Assembly: GCA_016297695.1 (NCBI GenBank)
Contig: JAEDGC010000013.1
Coordinates: 1-40,539 of the forward strand
From: Bacilli bacterium
GTDB lineage: Bacteria; Bacillota_I; Bacilli_A; RF39; UBA660
Direction: 5' to 3'
Length of the DNA stretch: 40,539 bases
In this document: in pieces, positions 34,589 to 40,539 of the stretch
How positions within the stretch are numbered: the first letter of the stretch is position 1
Layout of the letters: every line of letters starts with the position of its first letter
Notes under the pieces: generated by a model
The model's input: the letters and a program-made list of their open reading frames with translations, nothing else
Told to the model about the DNA's origin: nothing
Databases searched by the model: none
Position numbers and translations under genes: made by a program

Positions 34589-35329
34589 TTATCCACACAC
34601 CTTCATGTATTCTTCAATGACTTCATCATCATTTCCATCCATTCTTATTTTACCTTCATAAAGCCATACGGCACGATTACATAATTGTTTTACAGATCCT
34701 AAACTATGTGTAACTATTACAATGGTTATTCCACTATTTTTTAATTCTTCTAGTTTAGCAAAACATTTTTCTTGGAAATGTTGATCCCCTACTGCTAATA
34801 TTTCATCTATAAGAAGTATTTCAGCATCTACATTTATAGCTACAGAAAACGCAAGTCTCATGTACATTCCTGATGAATAAGTTCTTACGGGAGAATCAAT
34901 AAATTCACCTAATTCTGAGAATTCAATTATTTCATTTAATCTAGAATCTATTTCTTGTTTAGTTAAACCGAATATTGCAGCATTAAAATATATATTTTCT
35001 CTTCCTGTAAAATCCGGATGAAATCCTGCACCTAATTCTAATAATGATGTTAATTTTCCATTAGTTGTTATTTTTCCCTTAGTAGGATATATAATTTTCG
35101 TCATTAATTTTAAAAGTGTTGATTTACCACTTCCATTAGTACCAATTAATGCTACTGTCTCACCTTTTTTTATTTCTAAATTAATATCTTTTAATACAGT
35201 ATGTAAATCAGCTTTTTTCTTGTTCCAAAAAACCAATCTTTCTTTTAATGTACTTGGCTTATCATAAAACAATTTAAATGATTTTGTTACATTTTCTACT
35301 TTTATTGCTATTTCATTATCTTTAGCCAT
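34589..35329 (-). CDS. wzt: ABC polysaccharide exporter ATPase (Wzt/TagH-like)
   Basis: A 246-aa nucleotide-binding subunit. Walker A GTNGSGKS at 63-70, Q-loop region ELGAGFHPDFTGRENI near 98-112, signature YSSGM at 151-155, Walker B ILLIDE at 171-176, D-loop and H-loop His208. The ELGAGFHPDFTGREN segment is typical of Wzt/TagH enzymes. There is no C-terminal carbohydrate-binding domain of the kind seen in O-antigen Wzt proteins, so no obvious chain-cap recognition. GGAGG lies 7 bases before ATG. It is first in the long operon, driven by the promoter at 35357-35385. Confidence 0.93.
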   Translation of the reverse strand: MAKDNEIAIKVENVTKSFKLFYDKPSTLKERLVFWNKKKADLHTVLKDINLEIKKGETVALIGTNGSGKSTLLKLMTKIIYPTKGKITTNGKLTSLLELGAGFHPDFTGRENIYFNAAIFGLTKQEIDSRLNEIIEFSELGEFIDSPVRTYSSGMYMRLAFSVAINVDAEILLIDEILAVGDQHFQEKCFAKLEELKNSGITIVIVTHSLGSVKQLCNRAVWLYEGKIRMDGNDDEVIEEYMKVCG

Positions 35330-35356
35330 ATAATTTCCTCCATAGTCACTTAATTA

Positions 35357-35385
35357 ATTATAGCATAAAAAAAAAAGCATTACAA
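35357..35385 (-). promoter_or_regulatory. Promoter of the wzt-wzm operon, overlapping the glmS terminator
   Basis: On the minus strand TTGTAA (35380-35385), a 17-base spacer including the poly-T tract, and TGCTATAAT (35357-35365) form an extended -10 promoter. The -35 lies in the right arm of the glmS terminator hairpin. Leader length would be about 20 bases. Confidence 0.6.
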
Positions 35386-35402
35386 TTATTCTACTGTAAC
35401 AC
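35367..35402 (-). terminator. Intrinsic terminator of glmS
   Basis: GTGTTACA (minus, from 35395-35402) pairs with TGTAATGC (35377-35384) including two G-U pairs, with a 10-base loop, then ten T (35367-35376). The left arm includes glmS codons for the last residues (SVT), and the stop is in the loop. Confidence 0.7.
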
Positions 35403-37151
35403 TTTTTGCTAAATTTCTTGGTTTATCAATATCGCATCCCTTATACATAGCTGTATAATATGCAATTAATTGACATTTTACTATAACTAAAATGCATTCA
35501 ATTAATTCTGATGTCTTAGGAATTAATATTAATTTATTATAAATACTTTATTACTTATAATAATACTATACGCACCTCTTGCACATACTTCTTTAACATT
35601 AGATAAAGTTTTTAATCTAATTGAATCATCTGTAATTATGCTTATTACAGGTATATTTTCTTCAATCAAACTTATTGTACCATGTTTTAATTCACCTGCA
35701 GCATATGCCTCAGAATGAATATAACTTACTTCTTTTAATTTTAAAGAAGCCTCTAGGCATGATGCATAATCTATTTTTCTACCTAAAAAGAAAACATCTT
35801 TTGATTTAGATAAAATCTTAGCAATCTTTTTTTCTTCATCAACATTTCCTAAAATATTTTGGATTAATCCCCCTATTTTTTTATATTCTTCTATTTTATT
35901 TTCATCTAAAATATTATTCTTTATTCCTAAATATAAAGCAATCAAACTTAATATAGCTAATTGACAAGTATATGCTTTAGTCGTTGCAACAGATATTTCT
36001 AATCCAGCTTTAATATAAATTACATTTCCTGCTTCTCTAGCAATAGATGAACCAACAGTATTAACGATTGCTAATGTGTCTATCCCATCATCATTTGCTT
36101 TTCTTAATGCTGCAAGTGTATCAGCAGTTTCACCACTTTGACTTATTAAAATAATTAAATGATTTTTAGAATAAAAATGATTATTATAACGATATTCACT
36201 TGCTATATATGAATTAACAGGTATATTACCATATTTTGAAATTAATGTTCCCCCAACAAGACCTACATGATAAGCACTACCACAACCAACTATATCTATA
36301 CCAGTATATTTTTCAAATCCCTTAAATTTTTTATTTAAAGTTTGAATATTATCAAGATATTCATTAATTGTATCCATAATAACTTTAGGCTGTTCATAAA
36401 TTTCTTTTAACATAAAATGATCATAATTTTCTTTTATTGCTGCATCTTTTTTACCATCAAATGCTAATAATTCTTTAACTTGTTTTTCTTTATCAAAATA
36501 AAATGTTACATTATCTTCATTTAAAACAGCATATTCGTTATTTAACATTAAATAATACTTATTAGTGTATTTTAATATAGCTGGAACATCACTAGCAATG
36601 AAATTGCCATCATTTGATACCCCAATTATTAAAGGGCTATCTTTTCTTATAGCATATAAATTTTTATCATTATCAACAATTATTCCAAGGGCATAACTAC
36701 CAATTAAATAATCTTGTAATTTATTTAAAACATTAATCATATTATTATCTTTTTTATATAATTTATCAATTAATGCTGCTACTACTTCACTATCTGTATC
36801 TGATAAAAACTCATAATCGCTTAATTCTTTTTTTAATTCTTCATAATTTTCAATTATACCATTATGAACTAAAGTTATTTTTCCTACTTTATGAGGATGA
36901 GAGTTTTCTTTACAAGGTTTACCATGAGTTGCCCATCTAGTATGACCTATTCCTAAATAGCTTTCTTCATTATAATTTATTTTTTCTTTTAATTTATTTA
37001 TTTTTCCTTTTGCTTTTTTTAAAATTACTTTTTTATTTTTTACATAAGCTATACCAGCACTATCATATCCTCTATATTCTAATGATTCTAATCCTTCAAT
37101 TATTTTATCTATACAATGTTTTTTTCCAACATAACCAACTATTCCACACAT
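35386..37151 (-). CDS. glmS: Glucosamine-6-phosphate synthase (GlmS), frameshifted near the C-terminus
   Basis: Makes glucosamine-6-phosphate from fructose-6-phosphate and glutamine. The N-terminal amidotransferase domain starts MCGIVGYVG with nucleophile Cys2; HTRWATHG and NGIIENYEEL follow. SIS domains begin near 275 with GCGSAYHVGL and SQSGETADTL. The first frame stops at 35529 (540 codons), ending VFIIN. The expected tail is intact in the frame one base back: it runs from about 35547 to the stop at 35386-35388 and includes LILIPKTSELIEC, QLIAYYTAMYKGCDIDKPRN and LAKSVTVE. The combined span of 1766 bases is one short of 589 codons, so one base is missing (or two extra) in 35529-35550. GlmS is normally essential, so a sequencing or assembly error is as likely as a true mutation. 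AAAGGT precedes ATG. Confidence 0.88.
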
Positions 37152-37176
37152 TTTGTATACCTTTCTTATTTAAATA

Positions 37177-37205
37177 ATTATAGCAAAATAATTATGTTAT
37201 TTCAA
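37177..37205 (-). promoter_or_regulatory. glmS promoter
   Basis: TTGAAA (37200-37205), a 17-base spacer and TATAAT (37177-37182) give a near-consensus promoter. The leader is only about 19 bases, too short for a glmS ribozyme, and I see no ribozyme in the 61-base gap. Confidence 0.65.
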
Positions 37206-37212
37206 ATAACTG

Positions 37213-38055
37213 TCATCTTTTCCTAATTTTTTTAAAGATTAAATTAATATTATTTAACAAATTTAAAACAAATAATTCAAAGTTATTAGCATCATTATAA
37301 TTTTTTTCATAATACATCATACTTTGTTTTGTTATTTTATATCTATTTATATTATTAACATTTTTACTTATAGTTTTAGCATGATCATGATAAACAGTTA
37401 CTTTATTATTTATTACTGTTTTATATTTTTTTACTTTTAATTTTTTTGCTAAAATATTTTCTTCATAATATAAAAATGTATTTTCATCAAAAAAATTTAT
37501 TTTTTCTAAAGCTCTTGAATCTATTAAAAAAAAGCATCCTTTTACCATATCTACATATGATAATAAAGTATTATAGTAATCATCTTTATATGAAATAAGT
37601 TTGTTTCTGTATACCCTATTGATTAAAGGAATGTTTAACAAAATATCTTCTAATACTGTTGTACTCTTCCATCCTCTTACAATGCCATCTGGTTCTTTGA
37701 TAACCGGTCCAACTAATGCTACATCTTTTATCTTAAAGCATTTAAGTAATTCTTTTAAATCATTTTCTTGTGTTATTCTTATATCTGAATTAGAAACAAA
37801 TATATAGCATTCTTTATATTTATCTATTAAATATTTACAACCTATATTAATTGCTTTTGCAAAGCCATAATTTTCTTTATTAGCTATTAAAGTTATTCCT
37901 TTTATTTTAGATAATTTATTCTTTGAATCATCTGTGGAATTATTATCTACTACTACAATTTCATCGATAACTTTATAATCTTTGATATTATTAATTAATT
38001 TTTCAGTAGTTTTAAAATCATTATAATTAATAATTATATATCCTGTTTTTCTCAT
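37213..38055 (-). CDS. GT2 glycosyltransferase
   Basis: A 280-aa GT-A transferase. GYIIINYNDFKTTEKLI opens the fold, then VVVDNNSTDDS near 34-44, ANKENYGFAKAINIG near 58-72 and the metal site SNSDIRI near 88-94. VDMVKGCFFLIDSRALEKI and FLYYEENILAKKLK complete the family pattern seen in rhamnosyl- and related transferases. The C-terminus is basic. SD GGTGAT lies 3 bases before ATG. It is divergent from the GT-C-like gene at 38141, with a TATAAT on the minus strand at 38073-38078. Substrate unknown. Confidence 0.8.
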   Translation of the reverse strand: MRKTGYIIINYNDFKTTEKLINNIKDYKVIDEIVVVDNNSTDDSKNKLSKIKGITLIANKENYGFAKAINIGCKYLIDKYKECYIFVSNSDIRITQENDLKELLKCFKIKDVALVGPVIKEPDGIVRGWKSTTVLEDILLNIPLINRVYRNKLISYKDDYYNTLLSYVDMVKGCFFLIDSRALEKINFFDENTFLYYEENILAKKLKVKKYKTVINNKVTVYHDHAKTISKNVNNINRYKITKQSMMYYEKNYNDANNFELFVLNLLNNINLIFKKIRKR

Positions 38056-38072
38056 AATATCACCATATTTTT

Positions 38073-38078
38073 ATTATA
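38073..38078 (-). promoter_or_regulatory. -10 element for the GT2 gene
   Basis: Minus-strand TATAAT with only a weak -35 (TTCCAA). Predicted start lies next to the SD (38058-38063). Confidence 0.35.
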
Positions 38079-38093
38079 ACTTAAAAATAAAGT

Positions 38094-38121
38094 TTTGGAA
38101 ATACGAAATATATGTTAAAAT
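38094..38121 (+). promoter_or_regulatory. Extended -10 promoter for the 38141 gene
   Basis: Plus-strand TTTGGA (38094-38099), 16 bases and TGTTAAAAT (38113-38121). This matches the TGnTAnAAT extended -10 pattern. Divergent from the -10 at 38073. Confidence 0.45.
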
Positions 38122-38140
38122 ACCTTTTGGAGAGATTATT

Positions 38141-40201
38141 ATGAGTTTATTAAAAAGCATATTAAAAAAAGATTGTACAAAGAAGTTATTATTATTTTTA
38201 CTAATAAGTTTGTTTTTAGAAATATTTATTTTTAACTTTAGATTTTTTGAATCACTTACCTTTAAAGATGAAACAAATCTATCTATATCAAGTTATGATG
38301 GTATACAAAAAATTAATGACAATACTTATAAGATTACTTCATCTAGTAATTATATTGTAATTGATAATATCTATAAAAAAATAAATAATTTATATTTAGA
38401 TATAGATTCATTGGATAATGTTGTTGAATATAAAATTTTTGTGAAAGATTCTGGAAATAAAATTTATTATCGTCTTCCATCAAGAACTATAACTAATTCT
38501 ATAAAAGGAAGTAAATATGTTAAATTAAATTTAAGTGGCAATGCTCATAAGTTAAAAATTAGATTTAAGTATTATGAAGATAATAATTTTCTAAAATTTA
38601 AAAATGAAATAAAAATTAATGAAATTAAAGCTAATGTAATAAAACCATTTGAATTTAAATTTTTAAGATTTATTATAGTATTTTTATTTATAAGTTTTAT
38701 TTATTTTATAAGACCTAATTGTTCTTTATATAAATATAAATTATTTAGTAAAGATAAAAAAAATAAGATGTTTAATTCTATAGTTATTTTTATCTTTATT
38801 ATATTTCACATATTCTTATTTTATAATCTAACAAGAATTAATAATTTCTTTAATAATCCAAATAGTATGAATCAATTAGAATATAATGAACTTGCTAAAT
38901 CTTTTGCTAATAAAAGGGTTGATATTGACTATGATGTTAGCAAAACCTTAATGGAACTTAAAAATCCATATGATAGTAATTATCGTGAAAAATTACATAA
39001 TGAAAATAATGAAAAATATTTATGGGATTATGCTTTTTATAATAATAAATATTATGTATATTTTGGTGTAACACCAGTTTTAATTGCTTATTATCCTTAT
39101 TATATGTTAACTAATCATGATTTAAAAAATGCTGATTATATATTGTTATTTTTAGTATTTATTGTATTAATAATTCTATTGTTGTTTAAAGAATTATGCA
39201 AGAAATATTTTAATAATATATCTACTATAACTTTTTTACTTATTACAACGTTATTTATAAATGGTTCTTTTTTACTATATGCTGCTAAAAGACCAGATTT
39301 ATACAGTGTTCCAATTATCAGTGCAATATTTTTTAGTATTTTAGCTATTTATTTATGGATTAAATCAACAAATAGTAAGAATCTTAATTTAAATTTTGTA
39401 TTTTTAGGTTCTTTGTCAATGGCTCTAGTTGCTGGTTGTAGACCGCAGTTATTAATTGGAACATTGTTAAGCTTTTATATATTTAAAGATTATTTAAAAG
39501 ATAAAAATAAATTTAAATATTTAATTGTATTTTTAATACCATTTATTATTGTAGGTTTAGGGCTAATGTATTATAACTATATTAGATTTGACTCACCTTT
39601 TGATTTTGGTGCTAATTATAACCTTACAACTAATGATATGACTTTAAGAGGATTTAATATTGATAGAATATTCTTAGGTATTTATTATATGTTATTTAAA
39701 AGTCCAAATATATCTTTAGTATTCCCATTTATTAATAAAATTTTAGTTGAAACCCAATACATGGGAATAACTATTTCTGAACCGTTATTTGGTGGTGTAA
39801 TTACATGTAATTTAATTTTATTAGTTGGATTATTTGTACCAAAATTTAAAAATTTCATTAATAATAATAATTTATATAAACTCTCTATTATGTGTAATAT
39901 ACTAGCTATAATTTTAATTATTGTTGACACTCAAATGGCTGGAATATTACCAAGATATATCTTAGATTTCGCATGGTTATTATTTTTATCTACCTCTATA
40001 TGTCTATTTGCATTATTTAATAATATTAATAATTTTTCAGAAAAAGTAAAACATTATATTTATTTAGTATTTATTATATTATTTTTAGCAAGTACTTTAT
40101 ATAATTACTTCTTAATTCCTGTAGATTTAAGCTATACTTTAAAATATTATAATTCAGTAATTTATCAACAAATAGCAAATACTATTCAATTTTGGTTATA
40201 A
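38141..40201 (+). CDS. Polytopic membrane protein, GT-C-like, with N-terminal extracytoplasmic domain
   Basis: A 686-aa protein. After a first helix (about 13-36), residues about 38-170 form a beta-rich hydrophilic domain outside the membrane, followed by some ten or more helices. The loop near 245-310 contains NQLEYNELAKSFANKRVDID and YYVYFGVTPVLIAYYPYYML, a phrase common to large GT-C-like membrane proteins of Firmicute surface loci. The C-terminal loop is short. Function is inferred only at family level: a lipid-linked-sugar glycosyltransferase. SD TTTTGGAGAG (GGAGAG 7 bases before ATG). The gene ends at terminators 40204 and 40241. Confidence 0.75.
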   Translation: MSLLKSILKKDCTKKLLLFLLISLFLEIFIFNFRFFESLTFKDETNLSISSYDGIQKINDNTYKITSSSNYIVIDNIYKKINNLYLDIDSLDNVVEYKIFVKDSGNKIYYRLPSRTITNSIKGSKYVKLNLSGNAHKLKIRFKYYEDNNFLKFKNEIKINEIKANVIKPFEFKFLRFIIVFLFISFIYFIRPNCSLYKYKLFSKDKKNKMFNSIVIFIFIIFHIFLFYNLTRINNFFNNPNSMNQLEYNELAKSFANKRVDIDYDVSKTLMELKNPYDSNYREKLHNENNEKYLWDYAFYNNKYYVYFGVTPVLIAYYPYYMLTNHDLKNADYILLFLVFIVLIILLLFKELCKKYFNNISTITFLLITTLFINGSFLLYAAKRPDLYSVPIISAIFFSILAIYLWIKSTNSKNLNLNFVFLGSLSMALVAGCRPQLLIGTLLSFYIFKDYLKDKNKFKYLIVFLIPFIIVGLGLMYYNYIRFDSPFDFGANYNLTTNDMTLRGFNIDRIFLGIYYMLFKSPNISLVFPFINKILVETQYMGITISEPLFGGVITCNLILLVGLFVPKFKNFINNNNLYKLSIMCNILAIILIIVDTQMAGILPRYILDFAWLLFLSTSICLFALFNNINNFSEKVKHYIYLVFIILFLASTLYNYFLIPVDLSYTLKYYNSVIYQQIANTIQFWL

Positions 40202-40203
40202 AA

Positions 40204-40234
40204 GATCATTTTTAAAATGATTTTTTCTTTTTTC
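40204..40234 (+). terminator. Terminator of the 38141 gene
   Basis: ATCATT (40205-40210) pairs with AATGAT (40216-40221), followed by T tracts. Confidence 0.6.
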
Positions 40235-40240
40235 TAAATT

Positions 40241-40267
40241 AAAACCACACCTAAAGAGTGTGGTTTT
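40241..40267. terminator. Second hairpin between convergent genes
   Basis: AAAACCACAC pairs perfectly with GTGTGGTTTT (40258-40267), 7-base loop, with T at both outer sides. It can end transcripts from both directions and sits 16 bases past the stop of the minus-strand gene at the window edge. Confidence 0.6.
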
Positions 40268-40282
40268 GATTTTAGCTTATTT

Positions 40283-40539
40283 TTAATTATTTAATTTTTC
40301 AATTTCATCAATAGACAAATTTGTATGTTTAGATACTTCTTTTATATCCATACCTGAATCAAGTAAGCTTTTTGCAATTTTTATAGATGCTTCTTTCAAT
40401 CCTTCAGCTAATCCTTCTGCTAATCCTTCTGCTAATCCTTCTGCATGTCCTTCATCTCTTGCAACATGTTTTTCTGAATTTAGAATCATTTCTTCTTCTA
40501 TTTCTGGATCAAACAATGCTTCTAAAAATTCTTCATTTG
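40283..40539 (-). CDS. C-terminal fragment of a probable Rpn/PD-(D/E)XK transposase-like protein
   Basis: Incomplete: the reading frame is open to the window edge with 85 visible codons. It reads FLEALFDPEIEEEM, then HVARDEGHAEG, four AEGL-type units, then a helical tail (ASIKIAKSLLDSGMDIKEV) and LSIDEIEKLNN, a helix-turn-helix-like end. C-termini with repeated (A/R)EG(L/I/M) coils are typical of Rpn-family putative transposases common in gut bacteria. The nuclease core would be to the right, outside the window, so the call is tentative. The stop is followed by the hairpin at 40241-40267. Confidence 0.6.
   Translation of the reverse strand, partial: NEEFLEALFDPEIEEEMILNSEKHVARDEGHAEGLAEGLAEGLAEGLKEASIKIAKSLLDSGMDIKEVSKHTNLSIDEIEKLNN
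40398..40445. repeat. Four tandem 12-bp repeats in the Rpn-like gene
   Basis: Units AATCCTTCTGCT (minus strand AGCAGAAGGATT, coding AEGL-type units) repeat four times without gaps (40398, 40410, 40422, 40434), differing at one or two bases. They extend a coiled segment by in-frame units. Confidence 0.8.

Noticed and set aside
35529..35550. Programmed -1 frameshift in glmS
   Set aside because: No XXXYYYZ slippery heptamer is present in the overlap, so a real or artefactual one-base loss is preferred.
37152..37212. glmS ribozyme upstream of glmS
   Set aside because: The gap is only 61 bases and a promoter leaves a leader of about 19 bases; no room for the ribozyme fold.

Overview
This 40.5 kb window comes from a very AT-rich, low-GC Gram-positive bacterium. 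The evidence is the spore maturation pair SpmA/SpmB, UppP, a DacF-type carboxypeptidase, Firmicute-type Shine-Dalgarno (SD) sequences (AAGGAGG and AGGTGAT), and compact genes with many short intrinsic terminators. Tryptophans I checked are TGG, so the standard code fits. An uncultured gut lineage of Bacilli (RF39/Erysipelotrichales-like) is my best guess, from genome style only.

Left part (1-15.7 kb) holds housekeeping and accessory genes, nearly all on the minus strand. They include rluB-spmB-spmA, a HEITH-motif protein, dacF, a TPR protein, a lipoprotein, a YjbA-like protein with a small membrane protein, uppP (plus strand), and DUF1653-pnp-rpsO. After these come a RhuM-Fic fusion, an Asn-rich membrane protein, a large GT-C-like membrane protein, and a relB antitoxin. 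The partner of relB, a YafQ-type toxin, survives only as two fragments.

Right part (15.7-40.2 kb) is a cell-surface polysaccharide locus read right to left. A GT2 gene and glmS have their own promoters. Then a long near-contiguous operon runs from Wzt/Wzm ABC exporter genes through GT2, tandem GT4, a membrane protein, a Wzx-type flippase, a GT2::UDP-GlcNAc 2-epimerase fusion, an acyltransferase, FdtA-type ketoisomerase, methyltransferase::GT4, a GT-A transferase and a DegT aminotransferase. A second segment follows: DUF2142, another polytopic protein and a DPM1/GtrB-like GT2, ending in a terminator. A further GT-C-like gene lies divergently at 38.1-40.2 kb. Isomerase, aminotransferase and acyltransferase together point to a dTDP-3-acylamino-3,6-dideoxyhexose (Fuc3NAc/Qui3NAc type). 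The epimerase points to ManNAc-type sugar, and GlmS feeds amino-sugar precursors. rmlA/rmlB and an initiating phosphoglycosyltransferase are not in the window.

Most notable: glmS is split by a one-base frameshift with its canonical C-terminus intact in another frame; the relB partner toxin has an internal deletion; the GT2-epimerase fusion is unusual; the glmS terminator overlaps the promoter of the exporter operon; and an HExxH protein has no family I recognise. I see no CRISPR array, insertion sequence, complete tRNA or rRNA. No stretch over 300 bases lacks a gene once the glmS tail is recognised. I did not find a clear new defence-like system.
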